8,946 nucleotides of DNA, taken from the NCBI GenBank assembly GCA_002497895.1, contig DAFD01000090.1, positions 1 through 8,946 on the forward strand, written 5' to 3'. The position numbers and the translations under genes were made by a program. Below the pieces are notes generated by a model, which was given only the letters and a program-made list of their open reading frames with translations, searched no databases and was not told where the DNA came from. Origin of the DNA: Euryarchaeota archaeon UBA175. Lineage in GTDB: Archaea; Thermoplasmatota; Poseidoniia; Poseidoniales; Thalassarchaeaceae. Below, one piece after another: positions 1 to 6,468 of the stretch (position 1 is its first letter; each line of letters begins with the position of its first letter).

Positions 1-741
1 CAGCGGCTTTGTTGATTCACGCTTGTCCTCACGGATGTGAAGGAAGGCCGAGCCTTTTGGGGCGCACAGCCACTTGTGGCAATTGCCGGATATCCAGGCC
101 GCATCCAAAGCGGTCAAATCGAGCGGCACCAAACCGGGTCCATGTGCGGCGTCGATCAAAACATCCACGCCTCGCGACTGAAATTCATCGACCAATCGCT
201 CAAACGGCATTCTGATTGCAGTCGGACTCGACACGGTGTCAATCATCGCCAGAACTGTGCGAGGGGTAATCGCAGCTAGCAGTGGCTCGATGATATCATC
301 CTCATTCTCACATCTGAATGGCAGTTCGACTACGACTACCTTCGCCTTCCAGCGTCGAGCAACGAATTCTATCGCATTCCAACATGCTTGGTAAGCGTGG
401 TCGGGGACAATAATCTCATCACCCGAATTTAGCACAAGGCTGCGCAACACGGTGTTAATCCCACCAGTAGCATTGTGACAGAAAGTCATTCCATCTTGGT
501 CAGCGTTGAGAAATTCCGAAAGAGAGTCGACCGCTCCTGCCATCATTTCGACAGCATCGCGCTCGAAAAAACGAACTGGATCCGCCTCCATCTGCGCACG
601 AATCCTCGATTGTTCTTCGAGTAAGGTGACAGGCGTTGCGCCGAAGGAACCGTGGTTCAGAAAGGTAGTATCGGGGTCGAGTGCCCAGTGGTGAGATAAT
701 TCGCTCCCCGCAGGTCTCAGGCGACCAACCCCGGAGTCCAA
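1..741 (-). CDS. Class V aminotransferase-fold PLP enzyme, isopenicillin N epimerase (CefD)-like, C-terminus cut off by window edge
   Basis: An open frame of 247 codons runs off the left edge, so only the N-terminal half or more is present. Reading the minus strand gives hallmarks of the CefD/EgtE-like branch of class V aminotransferases: an early LDPDTTFLNHGSFGATP block (residues about 21-37), EADPVRFFER (52-61), HNATGGINTVLRSL (89-102), a cofactor-binding DAAH (197-200), and a PLP-lysine block HKWLCAPKGSAFL with Lys223 as the expected Schiff-base residue. The family includes epimerases, cysteine sulfoxide lyases and desulfurase-like enzymes, so the substrate cannot be named. No ATG lies in frame. 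TTG at 741, inside the end of lipB, is the only common alternative start after the in-frame stop at 745-747; CTG at 720 is another option. It follows lipB on the same strand with overlap and is probably cotranscribed. The family call is strong; the start and function are not. Confidence 0.85.
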   Translation of the reverse strand, partial: MDSGVGRLRPAGSELSHHWALDPDTTFLNHGSFGATPVTLLEEQSRIRAQMEADPVRFFERDAVEMMAGAVDSLSEFLNADQDGMTFCHNATGGINTVLRSLVLNSGDEIIVPDHAYQACWNAIEFVARRWKAKVVVVELPFRCENEDDIIEPLLAAITPRTVLAMIDTVSSPTAIRMPFERLVDEFQSRGVDVLIDAAHGPGLVPLDLTALDAAWISGNCHKWLCAPKGSAFLHIREDKRESTKPL

Positions 742-1403
742 TCCTCAGGTTTCATAGGAACGCGTCCGAGAAATTCCTCTGCATGAACCAGCAACGCCTC
801 TTCAAATCGAGCGCGGTTGAGTAGACGTCCTTCGAGGTCATGTGTGTGACCGATTGCAGCGAGAGAAGTGGTTGTGCCCGCATCGAGACCACAGCAGGTC
901 AATGCTTCGATGCGGCCCTCATTCGTATTGTAATTGAGAGCCAATCCATGGCGGCTGACCCAGTGTTTGAAGGCAAGTCCGATGGAGCAAATCTTGCGAC
1001 CCTCAAGCCAGACTCCCATCATCCTCTCGTCACGATTACCTTGGATTCCACAATCTGTAAGAGCAGCCATGACCCAGTCTTCGATTCGGTTGATGATACT
1101 ACGAACTGATTTCTCATCTTGTTGCCATTTGATGATTGGGTAACCGACGAGTTGGCCGGGTCCATGGTAGGTCATCCCTCCACCTCGGTCGACGATTGTC
1201 GTAGAGTAATCTGCTAATGCTGGGTCTTCCAAAGCCCCATCGCGCTTCGCCTTTGGTCCAAGAGTTACGACTTCTGGGTGTTGGACGAGAATTAGCGTAT
1301 CGGGGATCTCATCGTTGATACGCTGTTGCTGCATGATTCGCATCGCTTCGTCGACCGCTGTGTGCGGTTCGATTCCTGCTAGAAGGATGCGTAGCGGTCG
1401 CAT
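717..1403 (-). CDS. lipB: Octanoyl-[protein] transferase LipB
   Basis: LipB moves an octanoyl group from acyl carrier protein to the lipoyl-domain lysine of 2-oxoacid dehydrogenase E2 or GcvH, the first step of de novo lipoylation in the cytoplasm. The 228-residue length is normal for the family. Visible signatures are the RGGGMTYHGPGQLVGYP block (residues 73-89), the active-site lysine region GRKICSIGL (Lys137), HGLALNYN (152-159), and the acyl-thioester cysteine in TCCGL (Cys171, with an extra Cys170 just before it). Lys137 and Cys171 correspond to the Lys/Cys dyad known from E. coli LipB. The ATG at 1403 lies 27 bp after the lpdV stop and has a modest GGGG ribosome-binding element at 8-nt spacing. 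Its place directly after the dehydrogenase genes, with lipA at the other end of the row, supports a dedicated lipoylation role. The tail appears to overlap the next PLP-enzyme gene. Confidence 0.95.
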   Translation of the reverse strand: MRPLRILLAGIEPHTAVDEAMRIMQQQRINDEIPDTLILVQHPEVVTLGPKAKRDGALEDPALADYSTTIVDRGGGMTYHGPGQLVGYPIIKWQQDEKSVRSIINRIEDWVMAALTDCGIQGNRDERMMGVWLEGRKICSIGLAFKHWVSRHGLALNYNTNEGRIEALTCCGLDAGTTTSLAAIGHTHDLEGRLLNRARFEEALLVHAEEFLGRVPMKPEDWTPGLVA

Positions 1404-1430
1404 CTTTGTTGCCCCGTTTTCTTCCTCGCC

Positions 1431-2867
1431 TCAGGCTGCGTGAATTGCGTGGCCGAGTGTCTTGAGGATTCCTTCATGGAAGGCCTCTGTCATCGTCGGG
1501 TGAGCGTGTACTACGTCTGCGATGTCTTCGAGCAGTGCGCCCATTTCAAGGGCAAGAACAAATTCTCCATGGAGTTCAGCCACGTGGCTTCCCACGGCTT
1601 GAATTCCAAGTATCACGTGGTCGGACTCACGCGCAGTGACGCGGATGAACCCACCAGTTTTCTCCGCTTCGAGCGTGAGTGCACGTCCATTCCCGGCGAG
1701 TGGGAACTTGCCGGTGATTATCTGCTCTCCTCGCTCCTTTGCTTCGTCGGGAGATAGGCCGACTGAGACGATTTCTGGCTCAGTGAAGACGATTGCTGGG
1801 ATTGCTACCTTGTCGAATTCTCGGTGGTGACCGGCGAGGATCTCAGCGACCATCTCGCCCTGTGCTGATGCCTTGTGGGCGAGCATTGGCTCGCCGGCGA
1901 CATCTCCAATTGCATAGACGCCGGGAACGTTGGTACGGCACTGACGGTCGATTCGGATGAAGCGGCCACCGGTATCCATTCGCACCCCCATATTCTCTAT
2001 TCCCCATCCCTTGGTATTGGGGCGGCGTCCAACGGTTACAAGCACCTTGTCGACCTTGATAGTCTGCTCTTCGCCATCCTTCTCAAATGTCAGGTGAGCT
2101 TTGCGACTAGCTCCCTTTCCCTTGATTTCGGTGCCACGGGCTAGGGCGTTGGTGTGGATTGTGACCTTGTGTCTCTTAAGCCAGATTTCGAGCGGTCGGC
2201 GAATCTCTTTGTCCATGATTCCGAGAATCGAATCCATTCCTTCGACGACCGTTACATCGGTACCGAGTTTGCTCAGAGCGCAGCCGAGTTCGAGGCCGAT
2301 GTAGCCGCCACCAACGATGGCTGCTGACTTTGGTAGATTCTGTAGATCTAGGGCTCCGGTGGAAGAGAGGATGAATTTCTCGTCACAAGGCATGAATGGA
2401 AGGTCGATGTGACTGGAGCCGGTGGCGATGATGACGTTCTCCGCCTCGATTTCGACCGCCCCGTCACTTGTTTCAACGGTGCATTTCTTCGGGCCGGTGA
2501 AAGTCGCCCATCCCTTCACTAGCTCGGCCCCCGCTCCTTTGAGTAGAGACTCGACACCTTTGTTGAGTCGGGTGACGATAGCATCCTTCCAATCGACAAG
2601 CGCGGCCATGTCTAATTCCGGTTCTGCTCCTACAGACATTCCCATGTGACCGCCTTCGCCGGCGTGTTGTTGCAACGCCTCAAAGCGCTCAGCAGCGTGA
2701 ATAATCGCCTTACTCGGGATACATCCGCGAATCAGGCAAGTTCCGCCCGCTTTGTCTCCCTCGACAATTACAGTGTCCAATCCGAGCTGAGCGCTGCGAA
2801 TTGCTGCGACATAGCCTCCGGGTCCTGCTCCAACAACGAGAACCTTACATTTACGAGTGTCAACCAT
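1431..2867 (-). CDS. lpdV: Dihydrolipoyl dehydrogenase (E3 of the branched-chain 2-oxoacid dehydrogenase complex)
   Basis: This 478-residue FAD enzyme reoxidises the dihydrolipoyl arm of E2 and passes electrons to NAD+. Domains in order: the FAD dinucleotide-binding motif GAGPGG (13-18), the redox disulfide in GGTCLIRGCIPSKA (Cys44 and Cys49), the NAD-binding GGGYIGLELG (186-195), the second FAD motif around AIGDVAGEPMLAHKA, and the C-terminal dimer region with the active-site pair in HAHPTMTE (His456, Glu461). The redox block has LIR where many family members have LN plus one residue. Overall it recalls the LpdV branch used by bacterial branched-chain complexes, which suits its place 9 bp after bkdB. 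The ATG at 2867 is preceded by TGAGGTGA, whose first three bases are the bkdB stop, so translation is probably coupled. The enzyme is certain; assignment to lpdV rather than a shared lpd rests on context and remembered similarity. Confidence 0.96.
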   Translation of the reverse strand: MVDTRKCKVLVVGAGPGGYVAAIRSAQLGLDTVIVEGDKAGGTCLIRGCIPSKAIIHAAERFEALQQHAGEGGHMGMSVGAEPELDMAALVDWKDAIVTRLNKGVESLLKGAGAELVKGWATFTGPKKCTVETSDGAVEIEAENVIIATGSSHIDLPFMPCDEKFILSSTGALDLQNLPKSAAIVGGGYIGLELGCALSKLGTDVTVVEGMDSILGIMDKEIRRPLEIWLKRHKVTIHTNALARGTEIKGKGASRKAHLTFEKDGEEQTIKVDKVLVTVGRRPNTKGWGIENMGVRMDTGGRFIRIDRQCRTNVPGVYAIGDVAGEPMLAHKASAQGEMVAEILAGHHREFDKVAIPAIVFTEPEIVSVGLSPDEAKERGEQIITGKFPLAGNGRALTLEAEKTGGFIRVTARESDHVILGIQAVGSHVAELHGEFVLALEMGALLEDIADVVHAHPTMTEAFHEGILKTLGHAIHAA

Positions 2868-2871
2868 TCTT

Positions 2872-2879
2872 TCACCTCA
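2872..2879 (-). promoter_or_regulatory. Shine-Dalgarno for lpdV overlapping the bkdB stop codon
   Basis: On the minus strand the eight bases TGAGGTGA lie just before the lpdV ATG. They match the anti-Shine-Dalgarno complement, with GAGG spaced 7 nt from the start. The first TGA is also the stop codon of bkdB, so a ribosome ending E2 is already on the E3 initiation site. Confidence 0.75.
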
Positions 2880-4187
2880 CATGAAGATCATTGCAGGGTG
2901 CTCAAGCATACGCTTGAGAGACTGCACCAGAGCTGCTCCATTGGCTCCATCGACGATTCGGTGATCGAATGAACTCGAGACGTTCATGATACGGCGGACT
3001 ACGATATCGCCCTTGCGCGCCACGGGCATATCGCGGGCTTTGTGGATGCCAAGTATAGCGACCTCTGGGTGGTTGATGATTGGAGTCGCACCCAGGCCAC
3101 CATCTCGTCCGAGGCTGGTGATTGTGAATGTTGAACCAGTCAAGTCATCGAGAGTTGCGGTACCATTGCGAGCGGCTCCCGAGACTCGCTGCATCTCTGC
3201 AGCAGCCTGCCAGACATCCATCGCTTCAGTGTGTTTGACGACCGGGACGAAGAGTCCACGGTCGGTCTGTGTAGCGATTCCAAGGTTGATTGCCCCATAA
3301 CGGCGAACCAAACCATTGGCTTCGTCGTAGTGTGCGTTGCATTCGGGGTGATTTGGCATCAGCTTGGATAGTGCGAGCATTATGAACGGTAGATAGGTGA
3401 GTTTGGGCTGCTCTGGCGAGCGTGTCGCATTGAGCGTCTGTCGCAATTCTTCCAACTCTGTTACATCGATTTCTTCGAAGTAAGAGAAGTGCGGAATATG
3501 GCGCTTCGAGAGGGTCATTGCTTCAGCGATCTTGCGGCGCAGGCCGACGACCTTGATTTCCTCTACATCGGTTCTGCGTGTCGAATATGCGACTGGTGCA
3601 GCACCTTGGACCATTCCACCAGCGGCGATGAATGCATCTAGGTCTGCATGGCGGATGCGTCCGGCCGGTCCGCTGCCGCGAACCGCGCTCAGATCGACTC
3701 CTGCCTCGCGCGCGCGTCGGCGCACAGCAGGACTCGCCAGCGCCTTGCCACCAGTGCTGGGCGCTGGTGTGGAGACAGAAGGAAGCGGTGCAGGTGCAGA
3801 GATTGCCGGCACTGGTGGGGGCGCCACTGGTGTCGTTGTGGCCGCCGGAGCAGGTGCTGCGACAGGTTCAGGTGAAGGCTCAGGAGTTGGCTCAGGAGCA
3901 GGCTCAGGCGCAGCCTTCTCGGCTGGCTTAGCAGGAGGTGAATCACCGCCGCCATCGAATTCAATTAGGACTGCGCCAACAGCTACCATATCGCCAACTC
4001 CGCCATGCAACGCAGTAATCTCGCCATCGTGAGGCGAAGGAATCGTCACAGTCGCTTTGTCGGTCATCACATCGACCAAATCATCGTCTTCGGCGACTAT
4101 ATCCCCGACCGAGACGTGCCACTGCACGACCTCGCCTTCTACAACTCCTTCTCCGATATCCGGCAATTTGAACATTCGATTTGACAT
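2877..4187 (-). CDS. bkdB: Lipoamide acyltransferase E2 of the branched-chain 2-oxoacid dehydrogenase complex
   Basis: E2 is the core of the complex: it accepts the acyl group from E1 on a lipoyl arm and transfers it to CoA. The 436 residues show one N-terminal lipoyl domain (about 3-78) with the lipoylation lysine in DVMTDKATVTIPSP (Lys44). A long Pro/Ala/Glu-rich linker follows (about 82-146), then a peripheral-subunit-binding domain (about 150-188, ASPAVRRRAREAGVDL to GPAGRI), and the catalytic acyltransferase domain ending in SSSFDHRIVDG (His409, Asp413). The D-V-M-T-D-K-A lipoyl sequence is typical of branched-chain E2 (BkdB) and suits the E1 genes next to it. The ATG at 4187 is 2 bp past the bkdA2 stop and has a strong GGAGG at 7-nt spacing. 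Family assignment is near certain; preference for branched-chain over other 2-oxoacids is inferred. Confidence 0.95.
   Translation of the reverse strand: MSNRMFKLPDIGEGVVEGEVVQWHVSVGDIVAEDDDLVDVMTDKATVTIPSPHDGEITALHGGVGDMVAVGAVLIEFDGGGDSPPAKPAEKAAPEPAPEPTPEPSPEPVAAPAPAATTTPVAPPPVPAISAPAPLPSVSTPAPSTGGKALASPAVRRRAREAGVDLSAVRGSGPAGRIRHADLDAFIAAGGMVQGAAPVAYSTRRTDVEEIKVVGLRRKIAEAMTLSKRHIPHFSYFEEIDVTELEELRQTLNATRSPEQPKLTYLPFIMLALSKLMPNHPECNAHYDEANGLVRRYGAINLGIATQTDRGLFVPVVKHTEAMDVWQAAAEMQRVSGAARNGTATLDDLTGSTFTITSLGRDGGLGATPIINHPEVAILGIHKARDMPVARKGDIVVRRIMNVSSSFDHRIVDGANGAALVQSLKRMLEHPAMIFM
3865..3912 (-). repeat. Four imperfect 12-bp tandem repeats coding the E2 linker
   Basis: Four consecutive 12-bp units, read on the plus strand as GGTTCAGGTGAA, GGCTCAGGAGTT, GGCTCAGGAGCA and GGCTCAGGCGCA, encode a four-fold x-Pro-Glu-Pro repeat (residues about 93-108) in the flexible linker after the lipoyl domain. 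Unit length is a multiple of three, so expansion or contraction would keep the frame. Pro/Ala-rich swinging-arm linkers are usual in E2 proteins. This is a coding microrepeat, not a CRISPR array. Confidence 0.85.
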
Positions 4188-4189
4188 TT

Positions 4190-5200
4190 TTATTCCTCCA
4201 TTACTTTCTTGATCGCGTCAGCGATTCTTGCGGGACTCGGCATGTAATCCCACTCAGTTGTGTGCGGGAATGGTGTATCCCATCCCGTGACTCTCTCTAT
4301 TGGTGCTTCGAGGTGGTAGAAACATCGCTCTTGCACGCTCGCAGCCATCTCGGCACCGAATCCACTGGTTTTCGGGGCCTCGTGAACAATCACGCATCTT
4401 CCCGTCTTTTCGATTGAATTGACGATTGCATCTCGGTCCCAAGGAACTAGCGTTTGTAAATCGATTAGGTCGCAGCTGATGCCGCAGTCATTGATGGCCT
4501 GCTCGGCAACGTGGACCATCGCACCCCAAGAAATGACAGTACAATCGTTGCCCTCCATGGCCAACCTTGCCTCGCCCAAAGGAACTGTGTAATGCGCCTC
4601 CGGAACCTCCGCTTCTGGGTGGTCTTTCCAGGTGGGGACATTGTGAGGGTCGCCATAGAAGGGGCCGCGGTAGCAGCGCTTGGGCTCGAAGACAATGACG
4701 GGATCGTTGGATTCGATTGCGGCTATGAGGAGCCCCTTCGAATTGTATGGGGTCGATGAGTAAACCACCTTCAGTCCGGAGGTGTGAGTGAATTGTGATT
4801 CTGGGCTTTGCGAGTGATGGTGGCCTCCGCGGATTCCACCTCCGGCTGGCGTTCGGATAGTAATTGGACACCAGAATTCGCCGCCGGAGCGGTGCCGAAC
4901 CTTGGCAATTTCATTGACAATCTGGTCGTAGGCCGGGAATATGTAGTCGGCGAATTGGATTTCCGCCACCGGGCGTAATCCATTGATTCCCATACCGAAA
5001 GCTATCGCCGCGATTCCACCCTCGGAGAGTGGCGTATCGAAGACGCGATGACTTCCGTGCTTCTCTTGCAGACCGTCAGATGTACGGAATACACCGCCGA
5101 AATATCCAGCGTCTTCGCCGAAGAAGAGGACATTCTCGTCACGCTCAAGCATATTGTCGAGTGCGGAGTTGACTGCTTCAACAATGTTCATCTCGACCAT
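4190..5200 (-). CDS. bkdA2: 2-oxoisovalerate dehydrogenase E1 beta subunit
   Basis: E1 beta forms the alpha2-beta2 thiamine-diphosphate decarboxylase with the upstream E1 alpha and oxidatively decarboxylates branched-chain 2-oxoacids. The roughly 336-residue length is normal. Clear family blocks include MLERDENVLFFGEDAGYFGG near the N-terminus, GLRPVAEIQFADYIFPAYDQ, the glycine-rich TPAGGGIRGGHHHSQSPE, DPVIVFEPKRCYRG, and the C-terminal APIERVTGWDTPFPHTTEW followed by ALKKVME-like IADAIKKVMEE. These match the BkdA2/BCKDHB branch rather than PdhB. I chose ATG at 5200, 1 bp after the bkdA1 stop, because GTGAT just upstream pairs with the anti-SD at sensible spacing. GTG at 5209 (8-bp overlap with bkdA1) and ATG at 5191 are alternatives. 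Its end carries the ribosome-binding site of bkdB. Confidence 0.95.
   Translation of the reverse strand: MVEMNIVEAVNSALDNMLERDENVLFFGEDAGYFGGVFRTSDGLQEKHGSHRVFDTPLSEGGIAAIAFGMGINGLRPVAEIQFADYIFPAYDQIVNEIAKVRHRSGGEFWCPITIRTPAGGGIRGGHHHSQSPESQFTHTSGLKVVYSSTPYNSKGLLIAAIESNDPVIVFEPKRCYRGPFYGDPHNVPTWKDHPEAEVPEAHYTVPLGEARLAMEGNDCTVISWGAMVHVAEQAINDCGISCDLIDLQTLVPWDRDAIVNSIEKTGRCVIVHEAPKTSGFGAEMAASVQERCFYHLEAPIERVTGWDTPFPHTTEWDYMPSPARIADAIKKVMEE
4195..4199 (-). promoter_or_regulatory. Shine-Dalgarno GGAGG for bkdB inside the end of bkdA2
   Basis: The minus-strand GGAGG lies in the final Met-Glu-Glu-stop codons of bkdA2 and is 7 nt before the bkdB ATG. It fixes the bkdB start and suggests coupled translation of E1 beta and E2. 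Confidence 0.75.
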
Positions 5201-5201
5201 T

Positions 5202-6446
5202 TCAATCACTACTCCATCGCTTCATTTCGTCCCATTGTTCCTGCAGATGCCAAGGGACGGTCTCGTAGACCTCAGTGAAGATAGTGTCAGCAGATGGGTA
5301 CGGGCCGTTGGCGAGGTCTCCGTGAGTGACCGCTTCCTTGTAGGCGGCCATGACTTCTCCATCGATTCTCTCTTCCATCTCAGTTTGCTGCTCATCAGAC
5401 CATTCTCCGATGGCGATAAGGTGGCCTGTCAATCGGTCGACAGGGTCTCCGCCTGGCCAAGATTCGGCCTCATCTCTAGGTCGGTAGCGGCTCGGATCAT
5501 CACTCGAAGAATGGGCCCCGGTGCGGTAAGTTAGAACTTCGATATGAGTCGCTCCTTCACCGGCCGCAGCACGCTCTCGCGCCCACTTAGTGACTGAATA
5601 AAGCGCGAGGAAATCATTTCCATCGACGCGAATACAAGGAACATTGTACGCCAGCCCGCGAGCAGCAAATGTCGGGCTGCCACTAGCGAGATTTCTGTGA
5701 GTTGAGATCGCCCATTGATTGTTGACGATATTGAGGATGACTGGTGGCTTGAATACAGAGGCGAAATTGAGGGCGTAGTGATAATCTCCTTCTGCGCTTG
5801 AACCATCTCCAATCCAAGTTATGCAACACTCATCCAAACCCTTGTACTGAGAGGCCATTGCAACCCCTACTGCCTGGCTGAATTGGGTTCCAACAGGGCT
5901 TGATACAGAGATGTAGCGTCCCTCTTTGTAGGTGTAGTGAACTGGCATTTGCCGTCCTTTCACGTTGTCTTCGACATTGCCGATACAGTGGTTAATCATG
6001 CTCACCATATCACGTCCACGGACGAACTGGGCACCTGGTTGCCGATAGGTGGGGAAAATCCAGTCTTGGGTTTCGAGCGCCATTGTCTGAGCGATGGCGA
6101 CTGCCTCTTCTCCAAGTGAACGCATGTAGAATGACAGCTTACCTGTGCGTTGCATCTTCATCATGCGCTCATCGAAGATGCGCATGCGGACCATGTGTTC
6201 GAGTCCTTGGCGGAGTTCATCGGGAGTTAGTTGTGGATCCCATGGTCCGCTGGCATTTCCTTTGAAATCGAGAACTCTGACTAATCCATTTGCCAAGTCT
6301 GTGGTGTCGGCAGCGATACAAGTGATAGGGTCCGGGCGAGGTAAATCACCAGGTTCATTGATGAATGGATCGAAATTTGCCTCTTCTCCAGGACGAAACG
6401 GAGCGGTTGGGATCTGCAGGGATTTTTGCTTCTTCTTAGCCGCCAT
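5202..6446 (-). CDS. bkdA1: 2-oxoisovalerate dehydrogenase E1 alpha subunit
   Basis: E1 alpha carries the thiamine-diphosphate pyrophosphate site of the branched-chain 2-oxoacid dehydrogenase. From ATG 6446 the protein has 414 residues. The TPP motif is GDGSSAEGDYHYALNFAS through VNNQWAIST (GDG at 213-215, NN at 242-243). Branched-chain features are LSFYMRSLGEEA (104-115), FPTYRQPGAQF (131-141) and the active-site loop RTGAHSSSDDPSRYRP, which aligns with the loop phosphorylated in mitochondrial E1 alpha (HSTSDD). The N-terminal region with PRPDP and AADTTDLANGLVRVLD, and the C-terminal LANGPYPSADTIFTEVY, resemble Pseudomonas BkdA1 closely. A longer GTG start at 6461 exists, but GGTGA 7 nt before ATG 6446 and the family N-terminus favour the ATG. 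It lies 22 bp after lipA. Confidence 0.95.
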   Translation of the reverse strand: MAAKKKQKSLQIPTAPFRPGEEANFDPFINEPGDLPRPDPITCIAADTTDLANGLVRVLDFKGNASGPWDPQLTPDELRQGLEHMVRMRIFDERMMKMQRTGKLSFYMRSLGEEAVAIAQTMALETQDWIFPTYRQPGAQFVRGRDMVSMINHCIGNVEDNVKGRQMPVHYTYKEGRYISVSSPVGTQFSQAVGVAMASQYKGLDECCITWIGDGSSAEGDYHYALNFASVFKPPVILNIVNNQWAISTHRNLASGSPTFAARGLAYNVPCIRVDGNDFLALYSVTKWARERAAAGEGATHIEVLTYRTGAHSSSDDPSRYRPRDEAESWPGGDPVDRLTGHLIAIGEWSDEQQTEMEERIDGEVMAAYKEAVTHGDLANGPYPSADTIFTEVYETVPWHLQEQWDEMKRWSSD

Positions 6447-6453
6447 GCTTCTT

Positions 6454-6458
6454 TCACC
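6454..6458 (-). promoter_or_regulatory. Shine-Dalgarno GGTGA deciding the bkdA1 start
   Basis: The minus-strand GGTGA sits 7 nt before ATG 6446. The longer GTG start at 6461 would place this element inside the coding region and has no comparable site ahead of it, so the ATG is preferred. Confidence 0.6.
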
Positions 6459-6468
6459 CACTACTCGT

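Noticed and set aside
1404..1430. Terminator or internal promoter between lpdV and lipB
   Set aside because: The 27-bp gap has no hairpin and no convincing promoter element; it fits a simple operon spacer.
3865..3912. CRISPR-like or minisatellite repeat
   Set aside because: Units are contiguous without spacers, only 12 bp long, and translate in frame as the E2 linker.
3532..4032. Open plus-strand frame of 166 codons, Gly/Ala/Ser-rich, antisense to bkdB
   Set aside because: It lies wholly opposite the E2 lipoyl and linker region, and its composition is the mirror of the Pro/Ala/Glu repeats. It has no family signature.
2877..6446. Pyruvate dehydrogenase or acetoin dehydrogenase complex
   Set aside because: The E1 alpha HSSSDDPS loop and N- and C-terminal blocks, the E1 beta sequence, the E2 lipoyl DVMTDKATV and the LpdV-like E3 all fit the branched-chain type better. 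Mixed substrate use is still possible.
6447..6461. GTG start for bkdA1 five codons upstream
   Set aside because: It would bury the GGTGA ribosome-binding element in the coding region, and the added residues are not part of the family N-terminus.
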